Shown here piece by piece: positions 43,942-52,081 of a stretch of DNA of 64,000 nucleotides. The notes beneath the pieces are model-generated. The model had not been told where the DNA came from and searched no databases. It saw only the letters and a program-made list of their open reading frames with translations. A program made the translations under genes and the position numbers. Numbering within the stretch: the stretch's first letter is position 1; every line of letters begins with the position of its first letter. Source of the stretch: Microbacterium sp. CSI-V (lineage in GTDB: Bacteria > Actinomycetota > Actinomycetes > Actinomycetales > Microbacteriaceae); contig NZ_MTQM01000009.1 of NCBI RefSeq assembly GCF_001984105.1, positions 372,001 to 436,000 of the forward strand, read 5' to 3'.

Positions 43942-44790
43942 ATGATCCGACTCGACCCCTCCGCTCCCCCGCTCTGGCGCCACGACGGCACCGTGCAGTT
44001 CGGTTCTCCCGCGCGGGCCCACCTGGCGCACCGCCACCGTTGGACCGATCCCGCCCTCACCGCGCTCGAGTTCGGCACGTCGCGCGCGGCGCTCCGGGCG
44101 CTGATCCGTGTGCACGGCGGCCGGGATCGCGACGCCGACGACCTGGTGTCGCAGCTCTCGCCGGCGCTCGTGCGACGACGGCGGACGCCGCCGGTCGCGC
44201 TCCAGGTGGCCGACGACCTCCCCGCCGCGGCGGTGCGCGCCGTGCTGGCCGCCCTGCCCGCCCGAACGCCCCGTGTGGACTGGGCAGGGCCCGCGACCCA
44301 CCCCGCGCCGCCGGGCTCCCGGGTGCTGCTCCTCGCGGCGCACCGTGTCGACCCGCGGAGGGCGGTCGACCTGATGCGCCACGACGTCGTGCACCTGCCG
44401 CTCGTGCTCGACGGCTCCACCGCGACGGTCGGCCCCGTGGTCGCCCCCGGCGCGACGGCATGCCTGAGTTGTCTGGATGCCACCCGCCGACAGGACGACC
44501 CCTCCTGGCCCCTCGTCGCCGCGCAGCTCCTCGCGCGCCCGAGACCCGCGATCGACGTGGCCCTCGCGGCCGAGGCGGCCCGCGCCGCACGCCATCTGCT
44601 CAGCGGTCGGATCGACCCCGTGACGCGCTCGCTGCACCTGCGCGTCGACTCGCTCCAGCGGGATTGGCGAACGCATCGGCCGAGCGCAGACTGCCGCTGC
44701 CGATCTCTCGAAGGAACCGCGACGGTGTCCGCTCCGATCGTCCTCGCCCGCGCGACCAGCTCACCGACAGCGTTCGCGCGGCCCGCGTGA
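43942..44790 (+). CDS. Solitary cyclodehydratase/E1-like protein (TOMM leader-binding type)
   Basis: A 282-residue protein resembling the ThiF-like, leader-peptide-binding half of azole-forming cyclodehydratases. The key block is GPVVAPGATACLSCLDATRR followed by DPSWPLVAAQL, as in that family. The cysteines CLSC and CRC near the end could form a Cys4 zinc site. There is no ATP-binding Rossmann GxGxxG in its first 120 residues, and no YcaO, dehydrogenase or precursor peptide gene is nearby. Function thus unknown; a housekeeping actinobacterial role is possible. Its last 191 bp overlap the end of the opposing helicase gene. Confidence 0.65.
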   Translation: MIRLDPSAPPLWRHDGTVQFGSPARAHLAHRHRWTDPALTALEFGTSRAALRALIRVHGGRDRDADDLVSQLSPALVRRRRTPPVALQVADDLPAAAVRAVLAALPARTPRVDWAGPATHPAPPGSRVLLLAAHRVDPRRAVDLMRHDVVHLPLVLDGSTATVGPVVAPGATACLSCLDATRRQDDPSWPLVAAQLLARPRPAIDVALAAEAARAARHLLSGRIDPVTRSLHLRVDSLQRDWRTHRPSADCRCRSLEGTATVSAPIVLARATSSPTAFARPA

Positions 44791-46354
44791 CGCCGACGTA
44801 GGCCAGACGGCGTTCTTCGTCGACGGCCTCGAAGGTCTGCGCGTAGGAGATCGGCAGCAGACCCTCGCTGACCCCGACGAGGTGGACGTGATCCCATTCG
44901 AGGCCCTTGGCCGCGTGGAGCGTCGCGAGCGTCACCGTCCGGGTCGCCGGCTCGTGCTGATCCTTCGCGCGAGCCTGCAGGTCGTCGGTGAACGAGCGCA
45001 GGTCCGTCCCTTCGGGCGCCTCCTCGGCCAACCGCAGCAGCGCCGCGCGCGCCTCCCACGCGTCGCGGAGCGCTCCGCCCGCCGCGGGGGGCTCGTCGGT
45101 GAGCCCGATGCTGCGCAGTACGTCGCGGACGGTGGCGAGGAAACCGGTGTCCAGAGGCGCGACCGATGCCGCTCGCAGAGCCATGAGCGCCTGGCGCACC
45201 TCGGGGAGGTCGAAGAACTTCCGGCCGCCGAGCACGGTGGCCGCCAGCGACTGCTTCGCCAGGGCGCTCAGCAGGACCGCCGACTGCGCGTGCGAACGGT
45301 AGAGCACGGCGATGTCGCGCGGATCGGTGCCGCCGCGGACGGCTGCGGCGATCGCCGCGGCGACCCCCTCCGCCTCGGCCTCCTCGTCGTCGAACGCGCG
45401 CACCGTGGGCACCGGCGCGTCCTGCGGTTCCGCGGCGACGAGTTCCAGGGCGCCCGGGCGGCCGCGCATGAGGTCGTTCGCAACGGCGAGCACGGCGGCC
45501 GTGGATCGGTAGTTGCGCTCGAGCCGCACGACGCGCGCGTCCTCGTGGGTGCGGTCGAATTCCAGCAGGTACCGCGCGTCGGCACCGGTGAACGAGTAGA
45601 TCGTCTGGCTGGCGTCGCCGACAACGCAGAGGTCGCGCCGGTCGCCGAGCCAGAGTTCGAGCAGGCGGTTCTGCAGCGGCGACACGTCCTGGTACTCGTC
45701 CACCGTGAAGTGCCGGTACTGCTCCCGCACGGCCGCCGCCACCCGGGGCTCCGCCTCGATCATGCCCGCGCAGGTCAGCAGCACGTCTTCGAAGTCCATC
45801 TGCCGACGCTCGTCCTTGAGCTTCTCGTAGGCGCGCTGCAGCGCCACGACCTGATCGACGCCGAGGCGACCGACGCCGCCGGGACGCTCCGCCGCGTACT
45901 GCTCGATCGACCGCATCGTGACCTTCCGCCACTCGATCTCACCGGCGACGTCGCGCAGCGTCGCGGTGTCGGGCGAGAGCCCGACGCCGTCGGCGGCGTG
46001 GGCGAGCATCCGGACCTTGTTGTCGATGATGCTCGGAGCCTGATCCCCCGCGAGCGTCGGCCAGAAGAAGTTCACCTGCGCCAGGGCGGCCGCGTGGAAC
46101 GTGCGCGCCGAGACGCCCGTCACCCCGAGCGCCCGGAGTCGACCGCGCATCTCGCCCGCCGCCTTCGCGGTGAACGTCACCGCCATCACCCGCTGCGGCG
46201 AGTACGCACCGGTGTCGACGCCGTGCGCGATGCGTCGCGTGATCACCCGGGTCTTGCCGGTGCCGGCGCCGGCCAGGACGCAGACCGGCCCCCGCAAGGC
46301 GCGGGCCGCCTCGAGTTGATGGTCGTCGAGCCCGCTCAGCGGATCGACGCTCAT
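44600..46354 (-). CDS. UvrD/PcrA-type (SF1A) DNA helicase
   Basis: A 584-residue ATP-dependent 3'-5' helicase. Motifs in order: VLAGAGTGKTRV, MAVTFTAKAAGEM, FTVDEYQDVSP, VVGDASQTIYSFTGAD, RLERNYRST, LATLHAAKGLEWDHVHLVG and LAYVGVTRAA. It is shorter than UvrD2 and has no HRDC or zinc domain. It is coupled to nudC by an ATGA overlap. The last 64 codons overlap the convergent gene at 43942; the conserved region (SRFLREIG) already reaches into that overlap. Confidence 0.92.
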   Translation of the reverse strand: MSVDPLSGLDDHQLEAARALRGPVCVLAGAGTGKTRVITRRIAHGVDTGAYSPQRVMAVTFTAKAAGEMRGRLRALGVTGVSARTFHAAALAQVNFFWPTLAGDQAPSIIDNKVRMLAHAADGVGLSPDTATLRDVAGEIEWRKVTMRSIEQYAAERPGGVGRLGVDQVVALQRAYEKLKDERRQMDFEDVLLTCAGMIEAEPRVAAAVREQYRHFTVDEYQDVSPLQNRLLELWLGDRRDLCVVGDASQTIYSFTGADARYLLEFDRTHEDARVVRLERNYRSTAAVLAVANDLMRGRPGALELVAAEPQDAPVPTVRAFDDEEAEAEGVAAAIAAAVRGGTDPRDIAVLYRSHAQSAVLLSALAKQSLAATVLGGRKFFDLPEVRQALMALRAASVAPLDTGFLATVRDVLRSIGLTDEPPAAGGALRDAWEARAALLRLAEEAPEGTDLRSFTDDLQARAKDQHEPATRTVTLATLHAAKGLEWDHVHLVGVSEGLLPISYAQTFEAVDEERRLAYVGVTRAARTLSVSWSRGRGRSERTPSRFLREIGSGSLRSADAFANPAGASRRAGAASASRGRSDR

Positions 46355-47262
46355 TCGATCCCCCGGTACCACTCGTCGATGAGCCGGTGGGCGATGGATG
46401 CCGTTCCGGGCAGCTGCACCGCCGTCTCACCGCGCAGTGCCGCACCGATCTCCGCCCGATCGAACCACCGCACCTCGACGATCTCCTCGCCGTCGGCGCG
46501 CGCTTCGTCGTCACGGATCGCCCGTGCGCGGAAGCCGAGCATCAGGGAGCGCGGATACGGCCACACCTGCGACCCGCGGTACCGGATCGCTTCGAGACGG
46601 ACGCCCGACTCCTCCTCGACCTCCCGGCTCACCGTGGCCTCCAGCGACTCCCCCGCCTCGGCGAACCCGGCGAAGCACGAGTACCTGCTGCCACCCCACG
46701 CCGCGTTCGCCCCCAACAGCACCCGATCGGGGTCGTCGGCGGAGGCCACGAGCACGATGACGGCGGGGTCGGTGCGCGGGAAGTGCTCGCGACCGCAATT
46801 CGGGCAGTGCCGCGACCACCCCGCCTGGCGCAGCACCGTTCGCGTTCCGCACGCGGGGCAGAAGGCCGCGTCGCGCAGCCAGCCGGCCAGTGCGACAGCC
46901 GTGCCGAGGATCTCCGCCTCATCGGCCGGCAGGTCACCGCCGACCGCGCGGAGCGGCGACCACCGGGCCGCCGCCGGTGCCTCGGCATCCGACTCCTCCT
47001 CCACGACCGCCAACAGCAGCGCCGCACCATCGGACGCCCGTCCGAGGAACGCCCACTCCCGGGCGGCGAGGACGGCCGGAACCCCGACGACGACGAGCCG
47101 CTCGTCGGCGACGGGCGCCGCATCGCCCCGTACGGCGAGGACCCGCGTGTCGGGTGCCGCACGGAGGGCGCCGAGAAGGTCGTCGACGTCGCGCTCCGCA
47201 CCGGCACGGTCGAGGGCCCCTCCGGGCCAAGAACCCGGAACCGCGGGAACGGACGGCGGCAT
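46351..47262 (-). CDS. nudC: NADH pyrophosphatase / NAD-cap hydrolase
   Basis: A 303-residue Nudix hydrolase. A Cys4 zinc ribbon (FCPACG ... HCPNCG) precedes the Nudix box GFAEAGESLEATVSREVEEESG. The NudC-specific motif SQVWPYPRSLMLGF is present with V in place of the usual P (SQPWPFP). It cleaves NADH to NMNH and AMP and can remove NAD caps from RNA. The stop overlaps the helicase start (ATGA). Confidence 0.93.
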   Translation of the reverse strand: MPPSVPAVPGSWPGGALDRAGAERDVDDLLGALRAAPDTRVLAVRGDAAPVADERLVVVGVPAVLAAREWAFLGRASDGAALLLAVVEEESDAEAPAAARWSPLRAVGGDLPADEAEILGTAVALAGWLRDAAFCPACGTRTVLRQAGWSRHCPNCGREHFPRTDPAVIVLVASADDPDRVLLGANAAWGGSRYSCFAGFAEAGESLEATVSREVEEESGVRLEAIRYRGSQVWPYPRSLMLGFRARAIRDDEARADGEEIVEVRWFDRAEIGAALRGETAVQLPGTASIAHRLIDEWYRGIE

Positions 47263-47313
47263 CGAACACCTCTCTCAAGGGCGTGGCGAGGGGGATCGGG
47301 CGAGCGACCGACC

Positions 47314-47319
47314 TACCCT
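47314..47319 (+). promoter_or_regulatory. -10 element of the pseudokinase gene (leaderless)
   Basis: TACCCT lies 6 bases before ATG 47326. Confidence 0.5.
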
Positions 47320-47325
47320 GGGGGC

Positions 47326-48729
47326 ATGGCACGCTCGCCCCTCACTCTAGCCGCGTCCGCGACGGCGGCCCTGCCCGGTATCGGTGTGACGAGCGCAGCT
47401 CCGCTCACCGAGAACGCGGCCGGGCGCTTCGACTCCGCGCTCCTCTCGCTCGCCGACGGGCGCACGGTCGTCGTGCGGATGCCGTCGGGCGAGGAGACGG
47501 CGGCCGACCTCGCCGCCGAGTCCCGCGCCCTGCACGCGCTGACCTCCGGTGTCCGTGCGCTGCTGGCCTTCGCCGCCCCCGAGGTGATCGGCGAGAACGG
47601 CTCCGGTGAGAACCGCGTGCTGGTCGTGGACGTCGTCGACGGCTACCGCATCGATCCGGGCGAGCTTCCGAAGGGCCCGGGGTACGCGCCCGCCATCGGC
47701 GGCGCGCTCGCGGCCGTCCACGCTCTGCCCGTCTCGATCGTCCGCACCGACGGGCTGCCGGTCCGGGCGCCCGAGCAGGTGCGCGATGACGTCGCGCGAC
47801 TTCTCGACCGTGCCGACGCGACGGGCAGGGTGCCCGACGGGTTGATGATGAGGTGGCGGCGTGCGCTCCACGAGCCCGACCTGTGGCGGTTCGAATCCGC
47901 CGTGGTCCTCGGCGGTGCCACCAGCGCGTCGATCCTCCTGGTCGACGACGCCGACGGGGTGCCGCGGGTGAGCGGCATCCTGGATTGGTCGGGACTCAGC
48001 GTCGGCGATCCCGCCGTCGACCTCCGCTGGCTCGCTTCCGCCCCCACCGCCATCGACGACGTCTACGACGGCTACGCGGCCTCCGGTGAACGTTCACCCG
48101 ACCCGCTCCTGCGTGAGCGCGCCCGCCTCTACGCCGAGCTGGAGTTCGCGAAATGGCTCGTGCACGGGCACGACGCCGGCGAGTCCGAGGTGGTGGCCGA
48201 CGCGGTCGCCCTGCTAGAGGCCCTCGCCGAGGGGGTGCGGGGCGATCACATCGTCGCCTCGAACCGGTCGGACATCGACGACGCGCTCGCTCTCGTCGAG
48301 CGAGTCCCCCCGACCGCCGCCTCGGTCGTGGACACCTCGATGCAGACGGATGCCTACGACCCCGAGGCTCTGTCGCTGTATCTCTCCGCCGAACGCGACA
48401 GGGAGGCGGCCGCCGCCGCGCTCGCGGACGCACAAGCACGCGAAGCCGAGGGCACCGTGACGGAGTTCGGGGTGAGCGACCTCCCGGACGAGCCCGGACC
48501 GACCGCGCCGATCGACCTCGAGGGGTGGACGCCCGCCGGCGTCTCCCCGAGCGCCAGCGAGACGTCCGCCGCCGCACCCGCCGACCCCGCGGCAGACGCC
48601 GGGTCCGCATCGACCGGCGAGACCCTCGACGCGGCGGACCGGCACCAGGACATCGACGACGAAGAGGATGCCGCGCGCGCCAGCCGCGCCGCACTGCGTC
48701 GCTGGGGCGTCGCCCGCGACGGAGCCTGA
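47326..48729 (+). CDS. Phosphotransferase-fold protein with a degenerate catalytic loop
   Basis: A 467-residue protein of the aminoglycoside/macrolide phosphotransferase fold (about 1-320) followed by a disordered acidic tail (about 350-467). The activation part ILDWSGLSVGDPAVDLRWLAS is well conserved, including the metal-binding Asp. The catalytic loop, normally HGDLxxxN, reads LGGATSAS, so the catalytic Asp and the Asn are gone. It is therefore probably a pseudokinase, binding a ligand or partner. The gene is divergent from nudC and convergent with the adnB-like gene. Confidence 0.75.
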   Translation: MARSPLTLAASATAALPGIGVTSAAPLTENAAGRFDSALLSLADGRTVVVRMPSGEETAADLAAESRALHALTSGVRALLAFAAPEVIGENGSGENRVLVVDVVDGYRIDPGELPKGPGYAPAIGGALAAVHALPVSIVRTDGLPVRAPEQVRDDVARLLDRADATGRVPDGLMMRWRRALHEPDLWRFESAVVLGGATSASILLVDDADGVPRVSGILDWSGLSVGDPAVDLRWLASAPTAIDDVYDGYAASGERSPDPLLRERARLYAELEFAKWLVHGHDAGESEVVADAVALLEALAEGVRGDHIVASNRSDIDDALALVERVPPTAASVVDTSMQTDAYDPEALSLYLSAERDREAAAAALADAQAREAEGTVTEFGVSDLPDEPGPTAPIDLEGWTPAGVSPSASETSAAAPADPAADAGSASTGETLDAADRHQDIDDEEDAARASRAALRRWGVARDGA

Positions 48730-48793
48730 CCGGACCTTCGAACGCCGGGGACGCCCCGCCGCGGCCACTCGCGTCGTCCGCGCGGGGAGCTGA

Positions 48794-51700
48794 TCAGCCG
48801 CGGAGCACGATCTCGTCCCCGACGTAGAAGAGCGTGACGTCGATCAGGTCGAACGGCACCCCGTGCTTGGCGTGGTAGGCCTCGCGGTACAGCTCGAGCT
48901 GGAGCATGCGCGACCGACGTTCGGCCTCGTTCGTCGGCGGCCGACCGGTCTTCCAGTCGACGATCTCGAATCGCTCGCCGCGCCGGTAGACGGCATCGAG
49001 CTTGCAGATGACGACGTGCGGACGTCCGTCGAGCCGCGTCGTGACGAAGTCGATCTCGGTCTCGACCTCGAGGGGCTGCAATCCCGCCCACTCCGACCTT
49101 TCGAAGATCTCGCACAGCCGGTGGAGCTCCTCGGCGTCGGCCGCCGAGGCGCCGTCGTCCTCGTCGTCCCAGAGGCCGGGATCGTCGAGCCCCGAGCCGG
49201 AACCGACGATGCCGGACCGCTTCTCGACCCACGCGTGGAACAGGGTTCCGAGGCGCGTCTGGCGGTACGGCCGCTCCGGCAACGGGCGACGGAGCTCCTC
49301 GACGGCCCCGCCGTAGTCCGCGACGAAGTCCTTGAACTTCGACGCCGGGATGCGCGTGGGGGCGGGAGCGTGCGAAGGACGCAGGCGGTCGGCGCGTTCG
49401 GCCAGCAGAAGCTCCAGGTCGGCATCCGGGTCCGACGGAGCACGCGTGCGCGCCGCGGTCACGTCGGCGACCGCGGCGGTCACCGCCGTCCGGCGCGCAC
49501 CGAGCGGGTCGAGCGGCCAGTGCAGCAGCCGACGTTCGCCGTCGTACGGATCCTCTCCCGGGTCGCCGACGCCGAGGTCGAGGCCGAGGGCGGCGGTGGC
49601 CTCGTCCAGGAACACGCTCGGTGTGCGCGGGCGTTTCGTGCCCGACCAGCTCGACCCCGACAGCAGCAGGTAGTCGCGGGCGCGGGTGAAGGCGACGTAC
49701 GCGAGGCGGCGATCCTCGTCGAGCTGCCGCGCACGGTTCGCCTCGACGAAGGCTTCGATGGCCGCCTTCAGCTCCTGCTGGGTCTCGGCGCCGCGCCACC
49801 CCAGGGCCGGCAACCAGGCCGAGTCCCCGCGGAACTCCGACGGCAGGATGCCGAATCCCAGCCACCCCTTCGTGTCGCGGGCGAGCGACGGCAGCTCGTC
49901 CGTGACGAGGCGCACGACGGCGACGGCATCCCACTCCAAGCCCTTGGACCCGTGGATCGTGAGGAGCTGGACCACGTCGTCCTCGGGCGGCTCGGTGCGC
50001 GGCGCGAACTCGTCCGCCTGCTCGGCGTGGTCGAGCCAGGCGAGGAGGCTCGTCACCGATCCGGACTCGTCGGCGGCGAGGAAGCCGCGGATCTCGTCGA
50101 CGAATGCGCGCAGCTGCGCGGAGGCGATGCGCGCCGGCCCGCGCGACTCGTTCGCCGCCAGTTCGACGTCGAGGCGCAGCTCGGTCTCGATGAGGCGGAT
50201 GAGTTCGGGGATCGGCGCACCGATGTTGCGGCGCAGGCCCGCGAAGACGATGCCCGCCTCGCGGAGACGCGCGCGCCCCTCGTCGGTGAGGTCGGCGAGC
50301 CACCCGTGACCGTCGGTCTGACGGGCGACGAAGTCGAGTGCGTCCACGAGGGACGCCCGGTCGGCCCCGGGGGTCGACCGCAGACGCTCGACCACCTCGG
50401 GCGCGAGCGGCTGCAGGGCGACGTCGTGCGTGGCGAGGCGGCGCGCGAGCTGCGCGAGGGCGCGGAGGTCCGCGAGGCCGATCGACCAGCGCGGACCCGA
50501 CAGCAGACGGATGAGCGCCGATCCCGCCTCGGGATCGCTGATGACGCGCAGCGCCGAGACGACATCGACGACCTCCGGGGTCGTGAGGAGTCCCCCGAGT
50601 CCGAGGATCCGGTGCGGGATGCCACGCCTCCCGAGCGCATCGCCGAACCGCACCATGTGCTTCTTGCTCCGGAACAGCACGGCACCGGTCGTGGGACGAT
50701 CCTGCGCCGCACGAGCCGCCCGCACGCCGGCGAACCACGCGGCGACACGGTCGGCCTCCCTGTCCAGGTCACGCTCGAAGAACGCTTCCACCACACCCGC
50801 CGGGGCGCCCGGACGCGGCAGGAGCTCCTCCACGGCAACCGGAGAGCGACTGGCGAGCGGCGCCAGGACGGCGTTGGCCGCCGTCAACACGCTCGCGCTG
50901 TTGCGCCAGCTCGTCAGCAAAGAAAAGGTCTGGCATCCCCCCTCCGAGGCGAACGCGGCGGGGAAGCCGCCCAGATTGCCCGCACTCGCTCCGCGCCACG
51001 CGTAGATGGCCTGGTGGGGGTCGCCGACCGCCATGACCCCCGTCCCGGCGAACAGGGTCGAGAGCAGATCGGTCTGCACGACCGAGGTGTCCTGGTACTC
51101 GTCGAGCAGGACCACGCGGTATCGGGACCGGAGCTCGTCGACCACGGCCGGGTGCTCGCGGACGATCCGCAGGGCACCGGCGACCTGGTCGGCGAAGTCC
51201 ATGACTCCCAGCCGCGCCTTCTCACGGTCGTACGCCCCCGCGAGCTCGGCGAGCAGCCCCAGAGCGGAGACCCGGGATGCCGCGTCCGCGACGTCCTTGT
51301 AGACGGTGACGCGCGAGGAGGTGGACGGGCGTTCGACGATGCGGCCGAAGTCGGAGGGGAACGCCGCCAGCCGCTCGAGGTCGACCAGGTTGTCCACGCT
51401 GTCGCGAGCGATGCGGAGCGCCGCGTCGATCAGGGTGCGCGGGGACTCCTGGCGCTCCTCCAGCCGCGGGTCATCCGACGTGAACACGACGCGTCGCATG
51501 AGGAGCCACGCCGCGGATTCCGACAGCACGGCCGCCTCGGAATCCCGGCCGATCCGCAGACCGTGCTCCCGCACGATCGAGTCGGCGAAGCTGTTGTAAG
51601 TGGACACCGTGGGGCGGTGCAGCAGTTGGTCCTCGTCGTGTCCGGCGTCGCCGTCGATCCCGCCCTCCTGGGCCAGCGCGTCCAGGACCCGCCGCCGCTC

Positions 51701-52081
51701 AGCGTCACCCCGCGCGCCCTCGGCCCGCGCGAGATCGGCGAAGACATCCAGTCGGCCCTCGGCGTGCAGGGCGGTCAGCCGAGGAAGCAGCCCTCGCGCC
51801 TCGAACTCCGACAGACGGTGCAGGCGTCGGTGGATCCGTTCGGCGAGTTCACCCGCCGCCTTGCGCGTGAACGTCAGGCCCAGCACTTCGTCGCGGCGGA
51901 CGAGCCCGTTGGCCACGAGCCACACGACTCGTCCGGCCATGGTCTCGGTCTTGCCGCTTCCCGCACCCGCGACGACGAGGGCGGGCGAGAGCGGGGCCTC
52001 GATCACCGCGGTCTGCTCCGGGGTCGGCGGGAACTGGCCGAGCGCGGCCGCGATCGTCGCGGCGGACAGCAGCGTGGTCAC
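48794..52081 (-). CDS. adnB: AdnB-like helicase-nuclease
   Basis: A 1095-residue SF1A helicase with a C-terminal PD-(D/E)xK nuclease. Motor motifs: VVAGAGSGKTETM (K44), LTFTRKAAGEL, VLLDEYQDTS, VGDPHQAIYAWRGA, LLTIHGSKGLEWDAV and YVAFTRARD. The nuclease has the core KLDAVYRRGERFEIVDWKTG and LQLELYREAY (the Q-x3-Y element). AdnAB resects double-strand breaks in Actinobacteria in place of RecBCD or AddAB. Starts at GTG, overlapping the stop of the upstream partner. Confidence 0.88.
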   Translation of the reverse strand: MTTLLSAATIAAALGQFPPTPEQTAVIEAPLSPALVVAGAGSGKTETMAGRVVWLVANGLVRRDEVLGLTFTRKAAGELAERIHRRLHRLSEFEARGLLPRLTALHAEGRLDVFADLARAEGARGDAERRRVLDALAQEGGIDGDAGHDEDQLLHRPTVSTYNSFADSIVREHGLRIGRDSEAAVLSESAAWLLMRRVVFTSDDPRLEERQESPRTLIDAALRIARDSVDNLVDLERLAAFPSDFGRIVERPSTSSRVTVYKDVADAASRVSALGLLAELAGAYDREKARLGVMDFADQVAGALRIVREHPAVVDELRSRYRVVLLDEYQDTSVVQTDLLSTLFAGTGVMAVGDPHQAIYAWRGASAGNLGGFPAAFASEGGCQTFSLLTSWRNSASVLTAANAVLAPLASRSPVAVEELLPRPGAPAGVVEAFFERDLDREADRVAAWFAGVRAARAAQDRPTTGAVLFRSKKHMVRFGDALGRRGIPHRILGLGGLLTTPEVVDVVSALRVISDPEAGSALIRLLSGPRWSIGLADLRALAQLARRLATHDVALQPLAPEVVERLRSTPGADRASLVDALDFVARQTDGHGWLADLTDEGRARLREAGIVFAGLRRNIGAPIPELIRLIETELRLDVELAANESRGPARIASAQLRAFVDEIRGFLAADESGSVTSLLAWLDHAEQADEFAPRTEPPEDDVVQLLTIHGSKGLEWDAVAVVRLVTDELPSLARDTKGWLGFGILPSEFRGDSAWLPALGWRGAETQQELKAAIEAFVEANRARQLDEDRRLAYVAFTRARDYLLLSGSSWSGTKRPRTPSVFLDEATAALGLDLGVGDPGEDPYDGERRLLHWPLDPLGARRTAVTAAVADVTAARTRAPSDPDADLELLLAERADRLRPSHAPAPTRIPASKFKDFVADYGGAVEELRRPLPERPYRQTRLGTLFHAWVEKRSGIVGSGSGLDDPGLWDDEDDGASAADAEELHRLCEIFERSEWAGLQPLEVETEIDFVTTRLDGRPHVVICKLDAVYRRGERFEIVDWKTGRPPTNEAERRSRMLQLELYREAYHAKHGVPFDLIDVTLFYVGDEIVLRG

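Noticed and set aside
43942..44790. A complete RiPP cluster
   Set aside because: No YcaO, oxidase, transporter or precursor gene surrounds it.
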